Positions 23,611 through 34,462 of a stretch of 64,000 bases of DNA are shown piece by piece. Source of the DNA: Colletotrichum lupini (Eukaryota > Ascomycota > Sordariomycetes > Glomerellales > Glomerellaceae); NCBI RefSeq assembly GCF_023278565.1, contig NC_064675.1, positions 7,316,001 to 7,380,000 on the forward strand. Reading direction: 5' to 3'. Under the pieces are notes generated by a model. That model did no database searches, was not told where the DNA came from, and worked only from the letters and a program-made list of their open reading frames with translations. Numbering within the stretch: position 1 is the stretch's first letter; each line of letters starts with the position of its first letter. Position numbers and translations under genes: made by a program.

Positions 23611-25624
23611 CTCGTGCCCGCCCCCACTTTTTTGGGCATTCGGGACTCATCACCCACTAAAGTGGGTGCTTTTCAGCCAAACGGCCTCCTCAGCCAAACG
23701 GGCAGATAATCGTCGATTATATACCATTATACACAAGCCTCGACTACCCCCTTTTTAACAGCCGCCCATTGTCTAGACCGTTAATTACGTACATAGGCTA
23801 AAGCTAGCCAGTATTCCTCATCTTCCTGGCTTTTTTTCCTACCTCAAAAGCCCCTTTTTTAATAGCTGAGCGGATCTTCGCATCTACTACCTCGACGAGA
23901 GCTACTACTTTAGCAATCTCGGATATTTACCTCCGTTCGACTATACGTCGACCGTCCTTTACTATAATAATTCCTCCAGTCTATAGCTAACTATTCTTAC
24001 CCTGCCTATAGGCTCTGCTTACTTATTAAGCTAGCTAAGTTAGGCCGAGGTCTCTTTTCGTCTAGAGGAGCTCAGAGCCTTATATAAGTACTCTACGAAC
24101 AAACCGCTCGAGATTCCGCTCAAGCGGGGAAGCCTCGCTAGTTAAGTACTAAATCTCCTTATTAAGGGTATTCATATCCTCCTATAAATACTAAGTAACG
24201 TAGCAGAGCTTTTAAATAGTCATAAGTATAATAAATAGTAAGGAACCTAGCCCCTAGAAAAGTAGTATAGTTAGTTAAGAATCGTAGCCACGATCACGGA
24301 TCTTTTCGAGTACAATTTATAGATTATATAAGTAGATACCTGTCTTTTTAAATACTAAAAGAATTATAGAATGTTTAAATGCCTCCTTGCGAATAGACTA
24401 TATAAAGCCGAGGAATTCTAGTTTAATAATATTAATATAGCCTTCTCGAACTACGAGGTCGAGTGCCTTAGCGTAGTAGTACTTAAGGGGCTAAAAGACC
24501 ATAATATCGAGAGGTTAGAGAATATGTGTACTATATAATAAAAATCTAAATAGGATAATATCGTGTTTATTATAGTACTTAATAAACTTAATAGTATAGT
24601 AAGATCTATACCTATCTATAAGTAGCAGTCTCTTAGCTCCCCTAGTTCGACCCTTTATATATATATCGAAGTGCTTAATCTAATCTAGAGTTATTATATT
24701 ATTTATATAGCTAGTAGGTAAGACTCCTATAATAGTATTAGATTCGAGCTCTTTAACGCCATACTACCTAGCTATATAAACAGAGCCGCTAAGGATTAAA
24801 AAGGCTAGTACGTAATCTCTAGTAATAGAGATAGCCTCTATAGTAATAGTAGACTCTCTATTAGTTAGAAGGGCGAAGTAATAGGCCCTTCTTCTCTTCG
24901 TAATAACTATACTAGATTTCCTAACCCCTATTTAGAATCTAGTCTCGTCCATATTCTATATATCAAAAGGCTAGATCCCATACTCGTTAACGACCTCTTT
25001 TAGCTTAAGAAAGTAAGAGTTAATAATATTCTTATCTTTAGATTTGCGCCGCTTAGCGTCTAGCACTTTCTCCTTAACTAGAGAGTAATTATACCTCTTA
25101 ATAAATCGACTAGCTTATTAGGAGTTAATAATTAGAAGAAGAGGTAGGTCCTTAGTATTATTAATATCTACTAGGTCCTACGACTCGGTAAGTAGGTAAT
25201 TAGTAGCGCTAACGACTAGCTCGCGCCTCACGGGCAGGTTAATTCGGTCTAAATAGTTAATATAATTATAAATCGCCTTTTCTTAGTCCTAAGTAAGCTT
25301 ATAGCCGTAGCTAGTACGCTCTTTTAATAAGTATTTACTAAAAATCTTCTAACTAAGCTTCTAGCGCGGAATAGAGTACTACCGAGCCGCCGCTATAATT
25401 AATAACTCCGGGTCTTTGCGAATAGCTATAATAGCTACTTATATACGCTCCTCTTTAGCAACATTAAATTTAGGCATTGTAGTAGAAAGTAGTAAAAGTG
25501 GTAATATATAGAGATAAATCGCGATAATTGTGCCCGTATGGCTGAGGAGGCCGTTTGGCTAAAAAGCACCCACTTTAGTGGGTGATGAGTCCCGAATGCC
25601 CAAAAAAGTGGGGGCGGGCACGAG
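23611..25624 (-). mobile_element. Fot1/pogo-family (Tc1-mariner superfamily) DNA transposon
   Basis: A 2014-bp element flanked by TA (23609-23610 and 25625-25626). Terminal inverted repeats of about 94 bp (23611-23704 and 25531-25624) begin CTCGTGCCCGCCCCCAC and differ at only a few positions. Each repeat contains the hairpin CACCCACTAAAGTGGGTG. Size, TA duplication and the decayed transposase on the minus strand all agree with a Fot1-like element. The repeats are nearly clean, whereas the interior is A+T-enriched with many C-to-T stops, consistent with RIP. Confidence 0.9.
23760..25477 (-). pseudogene. RIP-mutated Fot1/pogo transposase
   Basis: DDE transposase relic. Reading minus from ATG 25477 gives MPKFNVAKEERI and then a frame that stays aligned with the family for most of its length but is broken by many TAA/TAG codons at former CAA/CAG positions. 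Recognisable parts are a helix-turn-helix/CENP-B-like region, the first catalytic Asp in NMDETRF (about 24945), the second in LLLIDRYRSYY (about 24610), and the family hallmark YSTHIL-stop-PLDIMVF (usually HLLQPLDVGVF) near 24500. The end is approximate. The protein cannot be made, so the copy is non-autonomous now. Confidence 0.85.
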
Positions 25625-25626
25625 TA
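25625..25626. repeat. TA target duplication, right
   Basis: TA dinucleotide abutting the right inverted repeat. Removing the element plus one TA rejoins the ABCG codons CCT-AGT-TTC. Confidence 0.85.
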
Positions 25627-28579
25627 GTTTCCTTGATACAGAAGGATGTCTCTGTGCTTTACAGGTGACACCTGCCGGCGGAGCCCCAGAACCAGCTTGG
25701 CAATGCATCGGAGACCAAAGCAAGGGAAGCATCTACACAATCAGAACCGGCAGATGGTTCAACACACTCAATGGGACCGGAAATGCCAATGGGCCCATTT
25801 TTGATGCTTCAAGTCCGCCGGATATCGAAAAGCCCAAAAGATGGCTATCTGGAGCGTTGCGAGACTCGCCGGGCAACGACGGGCTCAGTGTGTACGACAG
25901 CGCTTGCACTGGCAAGAATAACACCAGATTCTCGACCTCGTTCTACGAAGCAACGGCACAGATCATTGCAGGCCAGCAGCCATATAGTGCTGCGCCGTGT
26001 TACAGACAAGGGGCGGTTCCGATAGAGATTCAGACTGTGGACAGTTGGCAGGCTACTGGGTGCAGCCCGGGTTTTCTATGTGAGTATAAGTCTCAAATAA
26101 ACCTTGCAAGTGTGCGTTTGATGGGTATTAAGTGTTTGCTAACTCAGGTCTAGGTGAGAACAATACCGTCAACTCAATACCTCAGTACTGTCCACCGCTG
26201 GACGCATGTCAAATGGCAAGATTAGCATCGTTCACCTGCAATTTTGGCGGCAAGAACGCTGGCATGGGCCCTTTTGAGCCGGTTGTTTGTCAAGCTGGAA
26301 ACTACTGCCCAGAAGAGAATAACGGCAAGGTTTCTATCGTCTGTCCAGCTGGCTCATATTGCCAGCCTGGAGCCGCAACCCCAACACCATGTTCGGTTGG
26401 CAGCCGTTGCCCGGCAGGTTCTTCCTACGAGCTGTTTCTCATCCCTCTCGCCATCTTGATCATTATCGATGTTCTGATGATCGCCGGCATGGTTATTTAC
26501 CGATTCCGAAAGCGCCTTCGCGATCATCAATCAAATAAGAGCCGGAGACCAACTTTGAAGCGTGGCATGAGCAGCATGAAAGCTCAGATCACGGGCTACA
26601 GGGCACTTTCGGAAGATACAGACCGCGAGATGCTCCCAATGAGCGCTACCTATATTCCCAACCGGACCGACTCCTATGGAGGAGGATTTCAAGCCGCCCT
26701 TAACCTCGATTCCGAAGACTCAGTCAATGTACGGCCAACGAGCGAGATGCTCAATCCTCAGCTGATGGCGTTTGTCTCCTCGATGAGGCGTGCGACTGAT
26801 GCAACCAATCTTGGTCTCTCCTTCAGCTACTCTGACCTCAGTTTCCACCCTAAGAAGAGCTCCAAGATGATTCTTCAAAACGTTACGGGATCCATCGACC
26901 GGGGCACTTTGACGGCTGTCATGGGCGGATCCGGTGCCGGTAAGTCAACGTTTGTCAACGTACTCATGGGTAAGATCAAGAACACCGGAGGCACAGTAGC
27001 TGTGAACAGCAGTCCAGACAAGTTGAAGCGGTACAAGAAGGTGATTGGTTATGTACCTCAAGACGACATCGTGCTGCCGGAGCTCACGGTATACGAAAAC
27101 ATTGTCCATAGCGCAAAGATCCGCTTGCCTCAGACTTGGTCAACGGCTGACATTGAGTCTCATGTCGATTCTGTCATTGACTGCTTGGAACTCTCCCACG
27201 TACGCAACTCCTTAGTTGGTTCAGTCGCTGTACCTGTCATTAGTGGTGGGCAACGCAAACGTGTCAGTATCGGTATGGAACTGGCTTCTGCACCAATGGC
27301 GATCTTCCTGGACGAGCCGACGAGCGGTCTCGATGCAACTGCAGCTTCATCTTTAATGCGGACTTTGAAGGCAGTTGCGCGGCTGGGAATCACCGTAATC
27401 GTCATCATCCATCAACCACGAACCGAAATTTTTGAGAATTTCGATAACCTCATTCTCCTCGGCAATGGCCAGACTATCTACGAAGGTCCCCAAGCTGAAG
27501 TGCAGGACTATTTCGAGGGGCTCGGCTTCGGGTTCCCAAAGCACAGTAATCACGGCGACGTGGTCGCCGATATTATTACTGGGAACGGTCGCGATTACAA
27601 GCAAATCGGGGAGATTTCCAAAGACTCGCTCATTTCAAAGTGGTCAGATCACCGCCAGTCTCTCGCGCACAAGGAACGTCACGCTTCCTCCATCATGAGC
27701 AACAACGGCATCTACGCCGCCATCAAACATCGCGGTGCACCGTTGTACAGACAGGCATGGCTCTGCCTCCGCCGGGCCATGCTTCAGCAGTACCGCACCA
27801 AAGCAGCTTTTTGGGCTGAGATGGGTCTCGCGGCGCTCGCTGGATTTCTCCTGGGCCTTGCCGAGCACTCGAAAAAGGGCATCTTGTTTACTGGCACTTT
27901 CAAAGAGCCGTACTCGATCTTGTCAACTGCTGTAGACTTCAAGTCCGCCCCTGAACTTGCTCTATTGGTCTCCATTGCTGTGGGTCTAGTGTCTGGTGCA
28001 CCTGGCGTGAAGACTTTCTCAGAAGAACTGCTCGTGCATCGGAGGGAGGCCGAAGCGGGACACAACAGACTAGCATATTTTCTTGCCAAGGTCGTCTCGG
28101 TCCTTCCCCGTATGCTCTTTGGATGTCTCCATTTCACAACATTCTTGTTCATTCTCACGGTACCGGTGATCAACTGGGGGCTTGCTTTCCTCACGAACTT
28201 CTTCTACTTTTACTGCATTTACGGGCTGGCCAGTATCGTCAGCATGCTTGTCCGGCGAGAAGATGCCCCCCTGTTTGCGACAATGATTAGTCTTATCGTT
28301 GCAATCTTGTCTGGTGCTGCTCCTCCACTAGCTAAAGTCAAGGACTGGCACTTGGAATGGCTTTGGCGCGCTTCACCCGGTGTCTGGTTAGCAGAGATCT
28401 ACTTTGGCCAGCTAGTCTCGCCTTTTGGGTACTTGTATGATGTCGAGTCTGCTGCAGCGGCGACTGGCTTCCATTTGAATTGGTTATGGCGCAACATGGG
28501 AGTTTTGGTTGGTATTGGAACTATCTACAGAGTGGTTGCATTCCTTGCGATGATTTTCGGGCAAAGCCGGCGTAGATAG

Positions 28580-29822
28580 ATTGGTACATAGACCTGTTCA
28601 ATCCAAGAGTACGGAGACTGATGGTCTTCATTATCACTATCCGCCACATCTACTCCGACGTCTGTTTACATGCATGCATCCTGGATAGAATGTCAAGCTT
28701 AGGGATAGGGCAGATGAGATCATCATGGCCTGCCTGGACATGCGAAGTGATTGCTCTTGTGCAAAAGATGACGATTGTAGGATCTGCGAACGATAGGATG
28801 CAGATATTAAAGCACATTGGTATTTCTGCCTGTGCGAACCTTCAGTGTCGAACATATATTCAGACAAGCTCAAGGTTAATCCTGATGACGATCTACGAAG
28901 GAGCCTGCTGATGTCTGCCAAGAGCTAGAAATTTTGAGGAGCATCATGCTGATCCGAAGCAAAGAACTGTGATCTATTAATCGAGAGCGGCTCTGTCACG
29001 CAAAGAGAAACAGTGTGGGAGGTGAGAAAGTCCACAGAACGAGGGGCCATATGTTGGGAACAAGGGACAAGCGCGATTTGCCCGTGATTTTCTGCCTGGG
29101 CAGAATCCTCTGTCGTGAATCTCCACACTAATCTTGCTAGGCTGATGTCTGATGGAACATTGGCTGTCAACAACCCATTGAAGACCAGGCCATTGGGTGA
29201 CTTTGGTGCGGGATGCCAGGCAAGGCCGCGACAGCCATATCAACTATCACGGCGCTGTGTCTGCACTTAGGCAAGAAGAGACTTCCTCGACATGTATAAC
29301 GCCCTGCTGACAGTGTGCAGTCAGATTTCAGTAGAGGCCAAGGTAGATGACTGACCAGATGCTGTTGCGGGTACTCGCCTCTTTGGCTTCTTCATCTCCC
29401 GCTGGCGACATAGAACCGTGCCAAGGAGCGGTTCGGCATGCCAGTCGCACTTAGAGGATGTCTAACAGGTACATGGTGGCAGCAGGCTTTTCAGTGTATC
29501 ATCCCGGCGCTGTCTACGTGACGTATTGGAGCGAGACCGGTCTGCCAAGAGCCAACCTTCCGACCTCTCTCTGAATCCATGACTTGCCTGTATGGAAACA
29601 AGTATGTAGGCCCAAGGAATCGGCTAAAACTAAGTGGTCAGGCCTTCCCCAGTTTCCAGAGAACGTTCGTATATATGGCCACACTTGGTCTCGCTTGGTC
29701 CAAACTCTCTCTAGGTCACCATCCAGAAGTTTCTGATTCCATCTCATTCCCATTCCTTTACGCACCTACCTCTTTCTCGGAATCGATATCCCTCGCTTTC
29801 ACACCTATCTTATCTCAACATC
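28580..29822. other. Intergenic region between the ABCG and anion transporter genes
   Basis: About 1.2 kb with no supported gene. Overlapping frames of 80-96 codons occur on both strands without domains. A CT-rich tract at about 29690-29815 immediately upstream of the next ATG looks like a typical fungal core promoter and leader. Confidence 0.45.
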
Positions 29823-31848
29823 ATGTCGGTTGACCCAGAGTTCAGCAATTCCAGCGAGATGCGGTTACAGAGGGGGAATACGGACACGTCGTACACCTAC
29901 GATGGCCAAAAAAGCTGGAGGCGATGGAGAATCCTTAGTCCAGGCCGTGGAATTTACCACGACATCAGAAGACGGCTTCCATACTACTGGAGCGACATTG
30001 CTGACGCGTGGACGTACCGCACTGTAGCCAGTACTATTCGCATGTATTTCGTGAAGTTAGTAGGCACACTGATCAGGATTATAGTTTAAATATTCGCCGA
30101 AATATGTGCTGACAACCAAATGAATGCCTTTAGTCTCCTCCCCGCGATAGCCTACACCCTCGACATGTACCGACGAACAGGACAGTTCTTTGGTATCAAC
30201 GAAGCCCTTTTATCGTCGGCGCTCGCTGCCATTGTCTTCAGCATCCTCAGCGCCCAGCCCTTGACGATCGTTGGCGTCACCGGTTTGATCTCGCTCTTCA
30301 ATTTGACAATCTACGACATCATCAAGATCTACGACGTCTCCATCTACCCACAGTTCATGGCTTGGACGGGAATCTGGGCAGCAATGTTCCATTGGCTCGT
30401 CGCCGTGTTCAACGCGTGTGACTACATGCGATACGTTACCGACTTTTCTAGCGAGGCATTTGGATTATACGTTGGCATCATCTACATCAGTCTGTGGGCT
30501 CAATTTAAAGTAATAGTTGCAGAACGTCCTGCTGACAAAGATACAGTCAAGGGTGTGGAAGAACTGGTGAACGAGTTCGATGCCGAAGGCAGCGCTGCGG
30601 GTTACTTAGCTTGTATGATTGCGATTCTATACTTCGGCACTGTCTACAGTTTGGAGAAGATGGGCTCCAGCACTCTTTGGACGTCTGTTTACCGAGAAAT
30701 TCTCGCTGACTACGCCTATGTGGTGAGATTCCTACTTGCTACCAATAAATAGGAACGGATGTTGATAGTTCTCGCAGTTCGCCACCATCTTTTGGGTTGG
30801 TTTCTCTCACATCCCGGGAACTCTCAAAGCAACGCATATCATGAGGGTCCCTGTTGTCGACGCCTTCCAACCGACTCAGCCTAGGAGCTGGATCCTCGCC
30901 TTTTGGAACCTTGACGCAAAGTGGGTTTTTGTAGCTATGCCTTTCGGTTTTCTAGTAATGCTGCTTTTCTACTACGATCATGTAAGTGTTTCTTTCACCT
31001 TCGGGGTACATGCGTATTCGAGAGAACTGGCTAAATCTTCCCAGAATGTCAGCAGTATTACCGCTCAAGCACGCCGTTATCCCTTGAAGAAGCCAGAAGG
31101 TTTCCACTGGGACTTTTTTCTACTCGGCTGCACGACGTTCATCGCAGGCATCTTGGGCTTGCCGATGCCTAATGGACTCGTCCCTCAGGCCCCAGTTCAT
31201 ACCGATTCCTTGACAGTCTACGAGACGAAGCTCCAATTTCTACCGACTTACGAAGGAGGCGATACAGAAATCCGACGGCCTGTGGTTGTTGCTACACAAG
31301 TGGTCGAGCAGAGGATTTCTCACTTGTTGATGGGCCTCGCTCTGATAGGCACCATGACGAGTCCCCTTCTGGTGGTGATCCATACCATGCCAGCTGCTGC
31401 CTTTGCTGGCGTCTTCTTTGTCGTTGGTGTAGGTTATCGATCCGGTCCCTTGGTGTGAATGAATAGTTGACTGATTAAAACAATCTTCCAGTGGGGCTCA
31501 ATCGAATCGAACAGCATCCTTCAGAAATTCCTCTATCTTCAAGCGGAAGAACGCTTCATACAACGAGATGAATTACTTCTCCAAGTCCGCCGCCGAAAGG
31601 TCTGGTTGTACATAGCCATACAATTCTTAGCTGTTATAGCTTGCGTTGCTATCTCTCATACGCTGGGTGCCATCGGCTTCCCGGTACTGATCATCTTGCT
31701 CATCCCGATGAGAGTCTTGCTGGTACCAAGGTGGTTTCTCCGAAAAGAGTTACAGATACTGGATGACTTCACGGCTACAAACGAGATGGTACTAGCAAGT
31801 TTGGGAGGCAAGCCCGGACTTCCTGAACGTTCTCTTGAAGAAGATTAG
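29823..31848 (+). CDS. SLC4/Bor1-type anion (borate/bicarbonate) transporter
   Basis: Integral membrane anion transporter of the HCO3-cotransporter family. Yeast Bor1 exports borate and animal members carry bicarbonate. Exons 29823-30055, 30134-30722, 30778-30981, 31045-31428 and 31492-31848 join in frame to 588 residues, close to fungal Bor1 length. All four introns are 55-78 nt with GT..AG. Family landmarks are LLPAIAYTLDM in the first helices, SAQPLTIVGVTGLI (the usual Pro is Leu here) and FNLTIYDII. A cytosolic loop ETKLQFLPTYEGGDTEIRRP follows GLPMPNGLVPQAPVHTDSL, and a C-terminal LLIPMRVLLVPRWF precedes an acidic tail. About ten or more membrane helices can be seen. The gene looks intact. 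It borders the glycoside cluster, but nothing shows that it belongs to it. Confidence 0.88.
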
Positions 31849-32012
31849 GGACTTGAGAGGAGAGTCAGCCAGGGGAAGCATGGAGTTGCCAGAAAAAGAG
31901 CTAGAAGTCTGCATCGATAGACTACAGATATAGGGCATGAAAAGTCTCGACCCGAACGACCCTAGACGTGTACTTGACTAAAAGACTATAGTGCAATACC
32001 AGGTTTGCTACC

Positions 32013-34020
32013 TTACTCATGGCTAGCGAGGATCTCAATCATCCTCCTGAAGTCAGGTACCTCATCAACCCAATGTTTCAAGAGGTTCACTACGTCCTCG
32101 ACACTAGCTTTCCAGTCGTGTGGAAGCTTGTCATGCAGCCCTCCATACGCGGCAGCGATCAAGACAAGCGCGCTCCGTGTGCATGACTGCAGCATCAACC
32201 ACGTCCCATGATGTCGATGAAAGAATCCTGTCTTGTTGATATTTATCCTCCGCACGCAAAAGTCGAGACCTCGTGAAGCCAGCATGTGGGAGTCCCTGTC
32301 GTCTCCGAGTCGGCCATGCACAGCGGCGTAGATATAAGGCCAGTACATGAGTTCCAAGCAGTCTATCAGATGGCCACTGAGGATAAATCTTAGCTGGCCG
32401 TTCTCGTCAAAGTCGAAAGTAACGTCGCTGGAATCGTCTATCGCCGGCCGGAGACTCGGTGGAAGAGACCTGGCCCTACGAAGCAGAGACACCATGTTAG
32501 TTCTGCAAGGGGCACCAAGGTCGGAACACGAATGCTTACCAGCTGTGGGCTTGGCGCTCGAACTCTAAGGTCATTGCCACCTTATCCGCAACATTGCCAG
32601 TGTCCTGACTATCCAAACATGTAGTCGATAGTATGCGGTTGTTAAGCCGCCTCAGTGCTATTTCAGCTAGGTAAAAATACCAGGCAGGCTCTCCTTGAGT
32701 TTGTATGGACTCTGGAGGGTCGGGAAAGAGGTCTGGATAGCGTAGATCCCATGCACTCGTCTTGATAATTCCTAACTCCAACCGAACCTCGCTGTTTATC
32801 ACTTAGTACGTCGTTTGGAAACGAGAGTAAAAAGACCCACAGCTCAGACTTGAAGCATGCCCAGTGGATGGTCTGCTGCAAGCGTATACCTCCAGGGCTG
32901 GCATCGCGACAAGATAGTTGGAAAGTGTGGCAGCTCGACAAAGCCCGCGTGAACATTTTCCAGGCATCAGCCGGTCGCATCGTAGTCATCAAATACACGC
33001 CAGCCAAGAAGAAGCATTGGGCTTCTGCAATACCGCTACTGGATAGTAGCAAACCCATCCGCCTCTGCGCTGCAACAAAAAACGCTTCGGCACGGCTGAA
33101 GTTTTCGTTTTGTCGGACGGACAAAGATGTATGTGTATGGATGTTATCATGGTCTACTGTTGTTCCCAGGGCCAGTATGAGCAGCTGTAAATCTGCCAGA
33201 TATCGGTTTATGGATAGCAGAAGTTTACAGTGACGAAGGACGGCTTACGACAAGACATGACGCAGCATCCCAACCGAACCCATTGAGAGATGTGCTCTTG
33301 ACATGTTCTTCAATCGTCGGTATATCCAAAACTGGATTGAATATGTGATAAATAGACAAGAAAATGCCGAGGAGTCTGGAAGCGTCCTGAACGTCCACGT
33401 CTGACACGAGAAGAGGGCGTGACACCGAGTCGATCCCCGGAGGGATAGCCGGAGGCGAATCCTGTGATGAATAATGTAGGTCGGCGGCTTTCCAGACTGG
33501 CCAGTTGAGTATTACTTCGCAATTAACGTAACGGACCTCGAAGGAGTTGATCCAATCGATATCGGTGGTTGGAAATGGCGACGAAGAAAGCGATGAAGCA
33601 AAGTCTAAGCACGGCTGAGGAGCAGCAGGTAGCGGACGGCTGCCTTTTACCACGCTTTCCAATTCATCTAATCTTCGTAAGATAGCGAGACTGGCTGCAT
33701 CGAAACTGCAATCATGATATTGTTGGCCCAGAACAGATGTAGAGGGGAAACGAGCATATGAGAAAGGAATTGCTGCCCATGGACAGGACAAATGCCGGGG
33801 AGAAAATCAAGGGGGCAGAGAAAAGCACACACCTAGCCTTTTCGAATTCGTGGTAGACGCAATCTATCCCCAGCTTCTTGCAAGAATTGCAGGCTGGCTT
33901 TTCGTTGTCACACTTTGTCCGTCGTTGACGACATGTCAGACAGGCCTGGGCAGCTCGTTTCCGCGGATACGCAGGTCTCTTGCGAGAGCTGGCACGGGTT
34001 TCTGCGTGTGAATTGGACAT
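32013..34020 (-). CDS. Zn2Cys6 transcription factor, candidate regulator of the glycoside cluster
   Basis: Nuclear regulator with a fungal binuclear zinc cluster. Minus-strand exons 34020-33833, 33705-33249, 33184-32841, 32791-32540 and 32475-32013 give 567 residues. The four introns (127, 64, 49 and 64 nt) all restore frame. The zinc cluster has all six cysteines: C27, C30, C37, C44, C47, C54 in ACLTCRQRRTKCDNEKPAC and following, preceded by a basic RKRPAYPRKR stretch. The middle homology region shows the characteristic TIHWACFKSEL|EVRLELGI, with an intron falling inside it. An in-frame ATG 14 codons upstream (34062) is a possible alternative start. It is transcribed divergently from the GH3 gene across 442 bases that contain a perfect TCCGCGGA palindrome, which suggests, but does not prove, that it controls the adjacent hydrolases and transporter. 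Confidence 0.88.
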
Positions 34021-34462
34021 GATCGACGAGGGGCAGTACGTTCGCGGAGTGTAGGATAACAATGCGCGAGAAATGAAGAGGAGCGCTGCACGGTCACAGT
34101 GGATTTGCTACCAGCCCAAGCGTTTGGTTCGTTCCGCGGAAAGCCGGAATTGATCAGCCTTTTCGGGGGATCGACTCTCCGTGATGCAAGATTACTCAAC
34201 ACCAACTCAGCCCTGGGTGCAGGAGACTACGGAAATATGACCGAAATTTTGTTGGGGAACATGCTAGTCACTGCAGTTTACAAGAACTTCGAATGCGTGT
34301 TTAAAAACAGCCATGCACAATGGTGCGTGTAAGTCGCAATGAGTAGGTAGTCACCTGATGTCCGCGAGCTGATGATTATTCTCTACCTTGTCATTTCGTA
34401 AAGATTCTGTGCATAGAACTCTACTACACGGAAAAGCGCCAACACCATTGACAGCATCGATC
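34021..34462. promoter_or_regulatory. Shared divergent promoter of the regulator and the GH3 gene
   Basis: 442 bases between two divergent start codons. It contains the 10-bp palindrome TTCCGCGGAA (34132-34141), whose core TCCGCGGA is the classic inverted CCG/CGG type of site bound by dimeric Zn2Cys6 factors (the same core as the yeast PDRE). Binding by the adjacent regulator is an inference. Confidence 0.5.

Larger units (their letters stand above)
23529..28579 (+). pseudogene. ABCG-type transporter interrupted by a Fot1/pogo element
   Basis: ATP-driven membrane transporter of the fungal half-size ABCG group with a Cys-rich N-terminal ectodomain. Coding segments are 23529-23610, 25627-26079 and 26148-28579. 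The intron at 26080-26147 has GTGAGT..CAG borders. Omitting the transposon and one TA gives a single frame of 989 codons (82+453+2432 bases). Cys motifs CPPLDACQM, CPAGSYCQPG and CSVGSRCPAGSSYE precede a first membrane helix at about residue 275. The ATP-binding cassette shows Walker A GGSGAGKST (about 437), signature SGGQRKR (about 544) and Walker B MAIFLDEPTSG (about 564). The C-terminal third is a cluster of membrane helices. The true N-terminus is uncertain: an in-frame TGA lies shortly upstream of 23529 and homologues usually begin with a signal peptide, so an upstream exon is likely. The insertion separates the first 27 codons from the rest. The substrate is unknown. Confidence 0.85.

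Noticed and set aside
21620..23900. Identical 15-mer ACTACCTCGACGAGA at 21620-21634 and 23886-23900, suggesting a link between the unmutated island and the Fot1-like element
   Set aside because: By rough count a shared 15-mer is expected by chance in 64 kb, the match does not extend, and the core is a short palindrome.
28621..29243. Short frames on both strands between the ABCG and anion transporter genes
   Set aside because: All under 100 codons, mutually overlapping, no motif.
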